Source of the DNA: GCA-002708145 sp045562755
GTDB lineage: Bacteria > Chloroflexota > Dehalococcoidia > Lucifugimonadales > Lucifugimonadaceae
Length of the DNA: 64,000 bases
Direction of reading: 5' to 3'
Assembly (NCBI GenBank): GCA_045562755.1
Contig: JBJKVF010000006.1
Span: forward strand, 434,001 to 498,000
A program made the position numbers and the translations under genes. Within the stretch, counting starts at the first letter, position 1; the number at the start of each line of letters is the position of its first letter. This document shows positions 16,868 to 25,498 of this stretch, one piece after another. The notes under the pieces were generated by a model, which saw nothing but the letters and a program-made list of their open reading frames with translations, was not told where the DNA came from and made no database searches.

Positions 16868-18601
16868 ATGAAAAAAATAAATCATTTGATTTTAATATTT
16901 TCAATTATAATATTATTTAGTTGTAGCTCAAATGACAATCAGAAACTTGATCCCGACTGTGAGACAGATGCAAAATCTAATCAAACCTTAGATTTAAATT
17001 CTCGTAGCAATGTCGCACCTTCTTTATTAGAAAATTCACAGAACTCTATTAATGATAAGTTTGGTGGTGAAATTACCTTATTATGGTCAGATCCTCCAAC
17101 TTTAGATCCTCACTTAATAACTGATAACACTGCTATTGGCATTGCAGTTGAAATTTATTCTGGCTTAGTAAAATTAAGCTCGAAAGAAAACACTCCTGTT
17201 GTACCTGATTTAGCAGAGTCTTGGAGTGTTAGTGAAAATGGTAAAATATATGAATTTATTCTAAGGCCCAATCTAAAATTTTCAAATGGAGATAATCTAA
17301 CAGCTGAAGATATAAAATGGTCATTGGAGAGAGCAGCTAATCCTAAAACAGGTTCTACTTTGGCTGAAGAATTTCTAGGAGATATTATTGGTATTCAAGA
17401 TATTATAGATGGCAAAAAACTAACAACAGACGGAATCACTGTTCTAAATGAACGCTCAATAAGAATAGAACTAGATACTCCAAAAGCTTATTTTCTTGCT
17501 AAGCTTTCATATCCTACTTCTTTTATTTTAAATAAAAATAATGTTGAAAATAACAATAATAATTGGCTTGAATCACCAGTAGGAACAGGCCCATTTATAC
17601 TTGATACCTATACTGTTGGGAAAGAAATAATTTTAAAAAGAAATGATTTTTTTTGGGATAGGAAAGCATATTTAGAAAAAGTTATACTTAATCTATCAGG
17701 TGGAGTTCCTATGGCAATGTATGAAAATGACGAAATTGATATCACGGGTATATCATTAGCTGATTTGGAGAGAGTAGAAGATAAGTGTTCAAATTTGAAT
17801 AGTGATTTAGTTATAGTACCTCCAAGACACGCAATAAGTTATATAGGGTTTAATGTGAATAAGCCACCATTTGATGATATCAAGTTTAGACAAGCACTAA
17901 ATCATGCAATAGATAAACAATTAATTGCTGATCAAGTTTTTTCAAATTTAGTGACTCCTGCAGATGGAATTATACCTCCAAATTTCCCTGGATATTCTGA
18001 AAAAATCAAATCACTAGATTTCAATTTAGATAAAGCAAAATCGTTACTTGCTGAATCAAAATATGCTTCATACACTGATAATAGTTCGAGTAGTCTAGAT
18101 ACAAGTAAAATACCAAGAATCACATTAACTATACCTGGTACAGGTGGTTCACCTGGGCTCACGACAGAAGTAATTACAGATATGTGGAGAGAAAATTTAG
18201 GTGTAAATATAAATATCCAACAGGTTGAATGGGGAACATATCTTCAAGACTTACATAAAGGTCGTTTACAAGCATGGAGCGGACTAAGCTGGGAAGCTGA
18301 TTACCCTGACCCACAAACATTTATAGATGTGTTGTTCAGATCAGACAGTTCTGTTAATTATGGAGATTATAGTAATAACAAAGTAGATAAACTAGTTTAT
18401 GAAGCACAGTTAGAGCAAGATACTTCAAGAAGATTTAGTTTATATAATGAGGCAGAGCAAATAATTATTAGTGAGGCACCCTGGCTTCCTTTATGGTGGG
18501 GAACAGAATCTAAGTCATTAGTCAAACCAAGGATTAAAGATTTGAAGTTTTATCCAATTAGTATGTCTAGATTTAAGGATATATGGATAATAAATAACTA
18601 A
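16868..18601 (+). CDS. Peptide/nickel-type ABC transporter substrate-binding lipoprotein
   Basis: A 577-residue solute-binding protein of family 5 (DppA/OppA type). It has a lipoprotein signal (HLILIFSIIILFSC, Cys as lipid anchor), then a low-complexity linker with many Asn/Ser. The family motif region begins with ITLLWSDPPTLDPHL and includes DLAESWSVSENGKIYEF and the FRQALNHAIDK segment. Substrates in this family are oligopeptides, nickel or sugars; the sequence does not tell which. A clear AGGAG precedes the ATG at 16868. The two permease genes follow with overlaps, but no ATPase genes are here, so these must lie elsewhere. Confidence 0.93.
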   Translation: MKKINHLILIFSIIILFSCSSNDNQKLDPDCETDAKSNQTLDLNSRSNVAPSLLENSQNSINDKFGGEITLLWSDPPTLDPHLITDNTAIGIAVEIYSGLVKLSSKENTPVVPDLAESWSVSENGKIYEFILRPNLKFSNGDNLTAEDIKWSLERAANPKTGSTLAEEFLGDIIGIQDIIDGKKLTTDGITVLNERSIRIELDTPKAYFLAKLSYPTSFILNKNNVENNNNNWLESPVGTGPFILDTYTVGKEIILKRNDFFWDRKAYLEKVILNLSGGVPMAMYENDEIDITGISLADLERVEDKCSNLNSDLVIVPPRHAISYIGFNVNKPPFDDIKFRQALNHAIDKQLIADQVFSNLVTPADGIIPPNFPGYSEKIKSLDFNLDKAKSLLAESKYASYTDNSSSSLDTSKIPRITLTIPGTGGSPGLTTEVITDMWRENLGVNINIQQVEWGTYLQDLHKGRLQAWSGLSWEADYPDPQTFIDVLFRSDSSVNYGDYSNNKVDKLVYEAQLEQDTSRRFSLYNEAEQIIISEAPWLPLWWGTESKSLVKPRIKDLKFYPISMSRFKDIWIINN

Positions 18602-19539
18602 TGCTTATATATGTAGCTAAAAGATTATTGTGGGTGCCAATATTAATTATAATTTCAACTTTTTTTGTTTTTTTCATGGGAAGTATTGCTCCAGGCGATC
18701 CAGCAGAATTAAAACTTGGTAATAAAGCCACTCCAGAAAGAATAGAAAAATTACGAAATGAAATGGGATTAAATGAACCATTGGGTTCTCAATATATTAA
18801 ATATATGAAGAATGCCATTAAGGGCGACTTTGGTGAAAGCTATGCATACTCAGATAAAAAAGTAAGTGAAATCATTGGTCCAAAATTAATTGTCACATTA
18901 CAACTAAACCTAATTGGATCAATATTAGCCATATTTATAGGTTTACCCTTAGGTTTTTATTCTGCCAAAAATCATAAGACTATATTAGATCCATTGATAG
19001 TTCTTAGCAGTCTAATAATTTATGCAATTCCTATTTTTCTCACTGCACCATTACTAATTTTATTTTTTGCAGTATATCTTAATTGGGTTCCTGCATCTGG
19101 ATGGGATGGTCTTTTTTCATACTCTGCTATTCTTCCAGCTTTGACAATCGGTATACCTGGGTCAGCAATATACATCAGACATATGAGATCTAGTACTTTA
19201 GATATAATTAATCAAGATTACGTGCGAACAGCTCATTCTAAGGGATTAAGAGATTTTCAAATTAACACAAAATATATTGCACGTAATGCTTTACTTCCTA
19301 TAATAACTCTACTTGGCTTCACGATTGCTGGTATATTCACTGGTTCATTAATAGTAGAACTAATTTTTGGTATTCCTGGTGTAGCTAGACTTTCATTAGA
19401 TGCAATTTATCAAAGAGACTTTCCGATATTAACTGCTTTTATTATGATAGGTTCAGTATCACTAATTGTTGCGAACTTAATTATAGATTTAGCTTACACC
19501 TTAGTAGACCCTAGAATAAGATTAAGCGAAAAAAATTGA
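18601..19539 (+). CDS. ABC transporter permease, DppB type
   Basis: The first permease of a peptide-type importer, 312 residues. It has an N-terminal anchor helix (RLLWVPILIIISTFFVFF) and about five more membrane segments. The family DPAELKLGNKATPE region near the start and the EAA-like cytoplasmic loop around RTAHSKGLRDFQINTKY are present. The EAA loop contacts the ATPase. Its ATG overlaps the stop of the binding-protein gene by one base (TAATG), indicating translational coupling. Confidence 0.92.
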   Translation: MLIYVAKRLLWVPILIIISTFFVFFMGSIAPGDPAELKLGNKATPERIEKLRNEMGLNEPLGSQYIKYMKNAIKGDFGESYAYSDKKVSEIIGPKLIVTLQLNLIGSILAIFIGLPLGFYSAKNHKTILDPLIVLSSLIIYAIPIFLTAPLLILFFAVYLNWVPASGWDGLFSYSAILPALTIGIPGSAIYIRHMRSSTLDIINQDYVRTAHSKGLRDFQINTKYIARNALLPIITLLGFTIAGIFTGSLIVELIFGIPGVARLSLDAIYQRDFPILTAFIMIGSVSLIVANLIIDLAYTLVDPRIRLSEKN

Positions 19540-20462
19540 ATTTAATTAAAAATTTAAAACAAAAAATTTTACAACAGAAATTAATTTCTATTTGTATATT
19601 TTTTATTTTTTCAATTTATATTGTTGGAATATTTGCTCCAATAATTGCCACACATGACTACAATACAACAGATTTGTATAATACCCAAAGTTCTCCTTCA
19701 AGAGAAAATTTACTTGGTACAGATAAGCTTGGCAGAGATATTTTTAGCAGGTTAGTGTGGGGAATACAAACTACTGTAATAATAACTTTTTCTACTTTAA
19801 TAACTGGTACATTATTCCTAGGCGTTTCAATGGGTCTAATAGGCGGATATTTTAGAGGTAAAATAGATATATTAATAATGCGTTTAGGTGAAGTAGTCTC
19901 ATCATTTCCTGAAATCTTTTTAATAATTTTATTAGCGGCTACTATCAGGCCCAAAATAGTTGAATTAATTTATAGATTAGAAGATAAATTAAATATTTCC
20001 GGACTAGTTAACTCTGGAATAATCGACTATTTTGTTGTAGGTATAGCTTTATTACCATTAAGCTGGTTTGGGACTATGCGGCTAATCAGAGGACAGGTAT
20101 TATTAGTTCGAAAACTAGAATATATTCAAGCCTCTCAAGCAATGGGAACTTCTAACTTTCGAATAATATTTTTTCATGTATTACCTAATGTGATAAGCCC
20201 TGTAATAGTTTCAGCTAGTTTTGGGATAGGAGCAATAGCTCTATCTGAGGTTATTTTAAGTTTTTTCGGTATAGGGGTTCAACCTCCAAAACCAAGTTTA
20301 GGAGTTATTATTAATGATGTGACCTCGAGGGGTAGTACTAGTGTGTCAGTTCTAAGAAATCATCCAGAACAACTACTTCCACCAATAATTATTATATGGT
20401 TATTGATTCTGTCGTGGAATATTATTGGAGATTATATTAATGAGAAAATAAATCCAAGATGA
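19536..20462 (+). CDS. ABC transporter permease, DppC type
   Basis: The second permease, 308 residues, starting with TTG that overlaps the upstream stop (TTGA). After the first helix comes the DppC-specific periplasmic motif with LLGTDKLGRDIFSRLVWG. The EAA loop is QASQAMGTSNFRIIFFHVLPN. It ends two bases before the convergent rpsI stop codon. Together with the two preceding genes it forms a binding protein-permease-permease unit that needs DppD/DppF-like ATPases from another locus. Confidence 0.92.
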   Translation: MNLIKNLKQKILQQKLISICIFFIFSIYIVGIFAPIIATHDYNTTDLYNTQSSPSRENLLGTDKLGRDIFSRLVWGIQTTVIITFSTLITGTLFLGVSMGLIGGYFRGKIDILIMRLGEVVSSFPEIFLIILLAATIRPKIVELIYRLEDKLNISGLVNSGIIDYFVVGIALLPLSWFGTMRLIRGQVLLVRKLEYIQASQAMGTSNFRIIFFHVLPNVISPVIVSASFGIGAIALSEVILSFFGIGVQPPKPSLGVIINDVTSRGSTSVSVLRNHPEQLLPPIIIIWLLILSWNIIGDYINEKINPR

Positions 20463-20464
20463 AT

Positions 20465-20860
20465 CTATCGTTTAGTGTACTGAGGAGCTTTTCTAGCTCT
20501 CTTCAATCCATATTTTTTACTTTCTTTCATCCTAGAGTCTCTGGTTACTAAACCTGCATCTTTTAATGGCTTTTTTAGCGTTTCATCCATAACAATTAAA
20601 GCCCTAGATAGTCCATGTGAAAACGCACCAGCTTGACCAGCATTTCCACCACCATGTGTTTTAGCAACTATGGTTACTTTATCGTTAAGTTTAGTAATCT
20701 GTAGTGGGAGGGTAGCAATTTTTTTCCATGATTCAACTGAGAAAAATTCATCCATAGGTTTACCGTTTATAGTAGAATTTCCTGGAGTGTTGTAAACTCT
20801 TACTCTAGCAACAGAAGTTTTTCTTCTGCCTGTACCATAAAAATATTTTTGATCTTTCAA
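20465..20860 (-). CDS. rpsI: 30S ribosomal protein S9
   Basis: S9 binds the 16S rRNA head, and its C-terminal tail reaches the P-site tRNA. The family start FYGTGRRKTSVARVRV, the central THGGGNAGQAGAFSHGLSRAL and the basic tail ending KRARKAPQYTKR are all present. The length of 131 residues is normal. It follows rplM after 21 bases and is the last gene of the 20-kb ribosomal run, convergent with the ABC permease. Confidence 0.98.
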   Translation of the reverse strand: MKDQKYFYGTGRRKTSVARVRVYNTPGNSTINGKPMDEFFSVESWKKIATLPLQITKLNDKVTIVAKTHGGGNAGQAGAFSHGLSRALIVMDETLKKPLKDAGLVTRDSRMKESKKYGLKRARKAPQYTKR

Positions 20861-20881
20861 TGATTTTTCTCCATAAATCTA

Positions 20882-21538
20882 TTATTTATTTGAATCTTCT
20901 TTTGTATTAGATTTTGTTGTTTTAGATTTTGTTGTTTTAGCTTTTGTTGTCTTAGCTTTTGTTGTCTTAGCTTTTGCTGTCTTAGATTTTGTTGTTTTAG
21001 CTTTTGTTGCATTAGATTTTGTTGAGGCCTTTACAGGCTCAACATTTTTTTTTGAAGAGGGTTTAGTAGGTTCATTATCTGTGGATAATATTGATTTTTT
21101 TTCCGATATTCTATTTTTAGTTCCTAATAATTGAGCTGTATGAGGATGATTAGAATCTTCATATATTTTCAAACGCTTTAGCATCTTACTAGACAATTTA
21201 TTTTTAGGTAACATACCTTTTACAGCTAACTGCAAAACTTTGGTAGATGGCATTCTATTATATGGAATTTTTTTTATATTTCCAGGATACTGACTATGTC
21301 TTGTATATACCTTCTGTTCTGCTTTTAATCCTGTGACTTTTATTCCAGATGAATTTATTACAACAACATAGTCACCTGTAAGCATATGAGGTACATAATT
21401 TGGTTTATGTTTACCCATAAGCATGGTAGCTATGTTGGATGCTAAAATTCCTAGTGTTTGACCATTGGCATCTATAACCTTCCAGTCATTAACTATTTCT
21501 TTAGCGCTTGGATTATATTGTTCTATTTTTTTTGACAT
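20882..21538 (-). CDS. rplM: 50S ribosomal protein L13 with Lys/Thr-rich repeat tail
   Basis: L13 is an early-binding 23S rRNA protein. The core has WKVIDANGQTLGILAS, the GKHKPNYVPHMLTGDYVV segment and PYNRMPSTKVLQLAVKGMLP. The normal protein ends near residue 145; here about 75 more residues follow, dominated by TKAKTTKSKTTKAKT-type repeats. They come from a 15-bp tandem repeat at about 20905-21010. The tail is strongly basic and probably disordered. I choose ATG 21538 (MSKKIEQ); the longer TTG start at 21556 has no better ribosome-binding site. Confidence 0.95.
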   Translation of the reverse strand: MSKKIEQYNPSAKEIVNDWKVIDANGQTLGILASNIATMLMGKHKPNYVPHMLTGDYVVVINSSGIKVTGLKAEQKVYTRHSQYPGNIKKIPYNRMPSTKVLQLAVKGMLPKNKLSSKMLKRLKIYEDSNHPHTAQLLGTKNRISEKKSILSTDNEPTKPSSKKNVEPVKASTKSNATKAKTTKSKTAKAKTTKAKTTKAKTTKSKTTKSNTKEDSNK

Positions 21539-21560
21539 AGAGTACCATTTTAACAAATTA

Positions 21561-22349
21561 CTACAAATGTGAAATAGTTTTTTCTCCTGGTAAACCGCAT
21601 TCTAATGCATACTTATATGAAATATTTGATAATATTAGGCCTTTGGGAGATATTACAAAAGATGCTTTACCTCTTTGAGGATTCAATAATTGGTCCTCAA
21701 ATATCTTGGGATCGTCTACACCCACGGAAACTCTATACATTGATCCCACAATTCTTCTAATTTGTTGATGTAAAAAAGCATTCGATGTAATTGAAAAATT
21801 TACTACATTATCATCAAAATCTATAGATGCATTCATAACTTCTCTATGGGTGGATGCATTTTCAGGAACCTTAGAGCTAATAAATGATGCAAAATCATGC
21901 TTTCCTACTAATTGACTTGATAAATATTTCATCATATTTATATCTATTTTTTTTTTAACTTTCGTAACATATTTTCTTGAAAGGATAGATAGAGATTTAT
22001 AGTCACTTATCCTGTAGGTATAAGTTCTAGATATAGCATCTCCCCTAGGATCAAAATTATTCATTTTTACTTTATGTATACAAATTATTTGAACATCATC
22101 ACTAAGATAAAAATTTATTGCATCTTCAATACTGCTGGTTGTCATATCAGTATTAACATTAAATGAACCAACTTGAAAATGAGCATGAACACCTGAATCT
22201 GTTCTACTTGAAAATTTCACCCTGATTTTTGATGAAAATACTTTTGAAATAGAGTTTTCAAGATCACCTTGAACTGTCCTAACATTATTTTGCAGTTGAG
22301 AACCACAAAAAAGAGTACCATCGTACTGTAAACGAAAACTAAATTGCAT
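21561..22349 (-). CDS. truA: tRNA pseudouridine(38-40) synthase
   Basis: TruA makes pseudouridine at positions 38-40 of the tRNA anticodon arm. The N-terminal RLQYDGTLFCGSQLQ and the catalytic motif SRTDSGVHAHFQVGSF are clear, with Asp51 as the nucleophile. A later family segment is FLHQQIRRIVGSMYRVSVG. The length of 262 residues is normal. Its place between rplQ and rplM is common in Gram-positive-type alpha operons. Confidence 0.96.
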   Translation of the reverse strand: MQFSFRLQYDGTLFCGSQLQNNVRTVQGDLENSISKVFSSKIRVKFSSRTDSGVHAHFQVGSFNVNTDMTTSSIEDAINFYLSDDVQIICIHKVKMNNFDPRGDAISRTYTYRISDYKSLSILSRKYVTKVKKKIDINMMKYLSSQLVGKHDFASFISSKVPENASTHREVMNASIDFDDNVVNFSITSNAFLHQQIRRIVGSMYRVSVGVDDPKIFEDQLLNPQRGKASFVISPKGLILSNISYKYALECGLPGEKTISHL

Positions 22350-22355
22350 GATTAT

Positions 22356-22712
22356 TTATTCAGATATCAGCTCAATAATTGCCATTTCAGCAGCATCACC
22401 TGCCCGAGTTCCGATTCTGCTAATTCGTGTATATCCACCAGGTCTATCTTTAAATTTAGGACCTATTTCATCAAAAACTTTTTTTACAACTTTTGGATCT
22501 GTTATGAATGATGCAGCTAAACGCCTATCATTCAATGTACCTTTTTTTCCATAAGTAACCATCTTTTCAGCCATAGGACGAATCTCTTTTGCTTTCTCAA
22601 TTGTAGTTTTAATATGACCATTCTTAAGTAAATCTGTAACTAGATTTCTAAACAGCGCTTTTCTTTGCCCAGAGGGTCTACCAAATTGTCTACCAGTAAC
22701 TTTATGCCTCAA
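22356..22712 (-). CDS. rplQ: 50S ribosomal protein L17
   Basis: L17 sits near the peptide exit tunnel. The family start LRHKVTGRQFGRPSGQRKAL and the segment RLAASFITDPKVV are present. The frame is open further upstream, inside rpoA. The TTG at 22712 follows GGAGAG by six bases and gives a protein of 118 residues beginning exactly where L17 usually begins, so I choose it over GTG 22733 and ATG 22727. It overlaps the rpoA end by 11 bases. Confidence 0.96.
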   Translation of the reverse strand: MRHKVTGRQFGRPSGQRKALFRNLVTDLLKNGHIKTTIEKAKEIRPMAEKMVTYGKKGTLNDRRLAASFITDPKVVKKVFDEIGPKFKDRPGGYTRISRIGTRAGDAAEMAIIELISE

Positions 22713-23700
22713 CTGAAGTCTCTCCATTTTCACTTGGCAGATATTTATATTCTGCTAATTTATCATATAATTCATCAAGAGATTTTTGACCAAAATTTCT
22801 GATTTTCAGAACATCACCTTTTGGCATCATCAAAACCTCACCAACACGGTTTATATTAGCTCTTTTTAGACAATTCAATGTTCTTGCTGATAAATCAAGA
22901 GTTTCAACCAAAGTATTGAATACCTCAGGAGAGACTCCAGGTAATGTTGGAGCGTCAGACTCCTCAAGTTTTTTATCGAATTGTGTAAATAAGTAAAACT
23001 TATCCATCAATTGATTACTTGCAGCCTGTAATGCATCAAGAGGTGAAATTGTTTTATCGGTCCATACTTCTATTATCAATTTTTCTAAGTCAGATTTTTG
23101 ACCTACCCGGGTTGGTTCAATAGTAAAATTAACTTTTCTTACAGGAGAAAAAATTGCATCCACAGGTAAAACCCCTATTGGTAATCCTTCATCATTACTT
23201 CCGACAGAATAACCTTTACCTTGGTCAACATTAAACTCTACAGATAATCTTGCATTCTCGTTATCTAATGTTGCTAGATGGTGATCAGGATTTACTATTT
23301 CGAAATCAGAAGTAGCCATTATATCTCCTGCCTTAATCTCACCTTCTCCAGAGACATCCAGCCTGAGTCTTCCTGGCCTATTTGTCAAAGATTTTATTCT
23401 TATTCCCTTAACATTAAGAATAAATTCTACAATACCTTCACGCATATTTTTTAGTGTTGAATATTCATGTTGTATGCCATCTATTTTTATCCAGCTTATA
23501 GCGGTTCCTGGAAGAGAATTAAGTAATATACGTCTTACAGGATTTCCTAAGGTTACTCCCCATCCTTTTTCGAGAGGTTGTACAACAAATCTTCCGTAAG
23601 ATTCTCCATTTTCTTCATCAGTAATAGAAATACCAGGAACTTCTAATTCAGTTGGTGGTAGTTCTTCCTGAGGTGTTATACCATACATTCTTTCTAACAT
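22702..23700 (-). CDS. rpoA: DNA-directed RNA polymerase subunit alpha
   Basis: The alpha subunit nucleates polymerase assembly and contacts upstream DNA and activators. The N-terminal domain shows YGRFVVQPLEKGWGVTLGNP and RRILLNSLPGTAI. The C-terminal domain shows LDLSARTLNCLKRANINRVGE and LKIRNFGQKSLDEL, the helix-hairpin-helix that binds UP elements. It is 332 residues long. AGGAGG, formed partly by the rpsD stop region, precedes the ATG by eight bases. It lies between rpsD and rplQ as in the classical alpha operon. Confidence 0.98.
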   Translation of the reverse strand: MLERMYGITPQEELPPTELEVPGISITDEENGESYGRFVVQPLEKGWGVTLGNPVRRILLNSLPGTAISWIKIDGIQHEYSTLKNMREGIVEFILNVKGIRIKSLTNRPGRLRLDVSGEGEIKAGDIMATSDFEIVNPDHHLATLDNENARLSVEFNVDQGKGYSVGSNDEGLPIGVLPVDAIFSPVRKVNFTIEPTRVGQKSDLEKLIIEVWTDKTISPLDALQAASNQLMDKFYLFTQFDKKLEESDAPTLPGVSPEVFNTLVETLDLSARTLNCLKRANINRVGEVLMMPKGDVLKIRNFGQKSLDELYDKLAEYKYLPSENGETSVEA

Positions 23701-23704
23701 TTTT

Positions 23705-24298
23705 CTACCTCCTAGAGTAGTATTCTACAATTTGCCTTGTATCAATTACCATTTCCACATCTGATAAGTTGGGAGTAGATGATACTTGTCCAATATATTT
23801 TTTTTTGTCTAGATTTAGCCAAGAAGGAATTCCAGATTCAGATTTAGAATTACCTTCCAAATTTTTATATAATTCAGTTGTTTTTGATCGTTCTTTCCAT
23901 GAAATACTATCCCCTGCTTTTACTTCATAAGAGGGTATATCTACTTTTTTTGAATTTACCTCAATATGGCCATGATTAACAATTTGCCTTGCTTGCTCTC
24001 TAGTATGAGCAAAGCCAAGTCGATAAACAACATTATCTAACCTGCTTTCTAGAAGTTGTAGAAGTTTATCACCAGTAATACCTTCTAATCTAGAAGCTTT
24101 TTTATAGTAATTTCTGAATTGTCTTTCTAGTATTCCATAAATAAACCTGGCTTTCTGTTTTTCGCGTAACTGCATTCCATAGTCAGATAGGCGCCTTTCA
24201 GAACGAGATCCACCAGATTTTTTATCTGGCTTATCGTTTTTTAACGGAAGACCAAATCTTCTATTTTTTTTATTTTTGGGTCCTATATATCTTGCCAT
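23705..24298 (-). CDS. rpsD: 30S ribosomal protein S4
   Basis: S4 starts assembly of the 30S body. The start MARYIGPKNKKNRRFG, the helix SDYGMQLREKQKARFIYGI and the S4 RNA-binding domain with RLDNVVYRLGFAHTREQARQ are typical. Also present is the HGHIEVNSKKVDIPSYEVK segment. The length of 197 residues is normal. No N-terminal zinc cysteines are present, so this is the zinc-free form. A long spacer between the S4 domain and the last helix (NLEGNSKSESGIPSW) is slightly unusual. Confidence 0.97.
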   Translation of the reverse strand: MARYIGPKNKKNRRFGLPLKNDKPDKKSGGSRSERRLSDYGMQLREKQKARFIYGILERQFRNYYKKASRLEGITGDKLLQLLESRLDNVVYRLGFAHTREQARQIVNHGHIEVNSKKVDIPSYEVKAGDSISWKERSKTTELYKNLEGNSKSESGIPSWLNLDKKKYIGQVSSTPNLSDVEMVIDTRQIVEYYSRR

Positions 24299-24321
24299 TT
24301 ATTTACCTGTATTCACTATTT

Positions 24322-24705
24322 TTATACTCTTCTCTTTTTTGGAGGACGACAGCCGTTATGTGGAACGGGGGTAATATCCTTAATAGAAACTACTCTTATA
24401 CCAGCTCCTTGAAGAGCTCTTATAGCAGATTCTCTTCCTGCTCCAGGGCCCTTAACCATCACATCAACAGTCTTTACACCATGTTCCATTGCTGTTTTTG
24501 CAGCTGTTTCACCAGCTTTTTGAGCGGCGAATGCTGTAGACTTTCTAGATCCACTAAATCCCATAGCTCCAGCACTACTATGTGATATTACATTACCTTG
24601 TGGGTCAGTAACCGTAACAAGTGTATTGTTAAACGTTGCACTTATGAACGCTTGTCCCTGAGGAACAAATTTTTTTTCTCTTTTTCTACTTCTTTGTCTA
24701 GGCAT
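24322..24705 (-). CDS. rpsK: 30S ribosomal protein S11
   Basis: S11 lines the platform near the mRNA exit. The family segments GQAFISATFNNTLVTVTDPQ, SSAGAMGFSGSRKSTAFAAQ and the C-terminal TPVPHNGCRPPKKRRV are all intact. I choose ATG 24705 (MPRQRS, 127 residues); a TTG four codons upstream (24717) is possible. It sits between rpsM and rpsD. Confidence 0.98.
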   Translation of the reverse strand: MPRQRSRKREKKFVPQGQAFISATFNNTLVTVTDPQGNVISHSSAGAMGFSGSRKSTAFAAQKAGETAAKTAMEHGVKTVDVMVKGPGAGRESAIRALQGAGIRVVSIKDITPVPHNGCRPPKKRRV

Positions 24706-24737
24706 AATTTTTTCCAATCATAATATATATATAAATA

Positions 24738-25121
24738 TTAATGTGCAGCAACTTTCTTCTTTCCAGCTACTGTTTGTCTTCTTCCACGTTTTGTTCTAGC
24801 GTTAGTTTTGGTTCTTTGGCCTCTAACAGGTAAACCTTTTCTATGACGAGAACCTCTAAAAGTTTGAATATCTGTTAGTCTTCTTATGTTAAGCTGAACT
24901 TCTCTACGCAGGTCTCCTTCAACCAAAATTCCCAGTCTTTCTACAGCACTGCGAATTCTTGTCAGATCATCATCTTGAATATCTTTCACACGGATATTAG
25001 GATCTATTCCTACTTCAGAAACTATTTTCTTAGAGCTAGTCTTTCCTACACCATATATAGATGTTAATGCAATCTCAATTCTTTGATTATCTGGTATATT
25101 TACTCCTGCAACTATTGCCAT
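24738..25121 (-). CDS. rpsM: 30S ribosomal protein S13
   Basis: S13 lies at the top of the 30S head and bridges to the 50S. The family start IAVGVNIP-like sequence reads MAIVAGVNIPDNQRIEIALT. YGVGKTSSKKI and the C-terminal RGSRHRKGLPVRGQRTKTNA are also clear, followed by a basic KRGRRQTVAGKKK tail. The length of 127 residues is normal. It follows rpmJ by nine bases. Confidence 0.98.
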   Translation of the reverse strand: MAIVAGVNIPDNQRIEIALTSIYGVGKTSSKKIVSEVGIDPNIRVKDIQDDDLTRIRSAVERLGILVEGDLRREVQLNIRRLTDIQTFRGSRHRKGLPVRGQRTKTNARTKRGRRQTVAGKKKVAAH

Positions 25122-25130
25122 TACTTATCC

Positions 25131-25247
25131 TTATCCTTGCCTAGATTTTAATCGAGGGTTGTTTTTATTTATAACGTAAACTCTACCTTTACGTCGAACG
25201 ATTTTACTTCCTGGATGTTTAGCTTTTACTGATGCTTTTACTTTCAT
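25131..25247 (-). CDS. rpmJ: 50S ribosomal protein L36, zinc-free form
   Basis: A 38-codon frame from ATG 25247 to TAA 25131. It begins MKVKASVKAKHPGSKIVRRK and ends NNPRLKSRQG, the clear L36 pattern at the expected place between infA and rpmM-K-D order genes (infA, rpmJ, rpsM). The usual three cysteines and one histidine that bind zinc are all replaced, so this is a C-minus form that does not need zinc. L36 binds late in 50S assembly. Confidence 0.95.
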   Translation of the reverse strand: MKVKASVKAKHPGSKIVRRKGRVYVINKNNPRLKSRQG

Positions 25248-25259
25248 ATATATTTCCTT

Positions 25260-25478
25260 TTACTTAAACCTATAGGTTATTCTTCCTCTTGTAAGATCAT
25301 ATGGTGAGAGTTCAACTAAAACTTTATCCCCTGGTAAAATTCTTATGAAATTTTTCCTAATTTTTCCAGAAGCATGCGCTAAAACTTCATGACCGTTAGC
25401 AAGTTCAATCTTAAAAACAGCGTTTTTTAGAGCTTCATTAACTAACCCTTCTACTTCTATTGCTTCTTTTTTAGCCAA
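25260..25478 (-). CDS. infA: Translation initiation factor IF-1
   Basis: IF-1 is an OB-fold protein that occupies the A site during initiation. The 72-residue length, the start MAKKEAIEVEGLVNEAL and the segments HASGKIRKNFIRILPGDKV and SPYDLTRGRITYRFK are diagnostic. It lies between map and rpmJ, as in the spc-alpha junction of many bacteria. Confidence 0.98.
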   Translation of the reverse strand: MAKKEAIEVEGLVNEALKNAVFKIELANGHEVLAHASGKIRKNFIRILPGDKVLVELSPYDLTRGRITYRFK

Positions 25479-25498
25479 AATTTCCTTTCCATTTCTTT

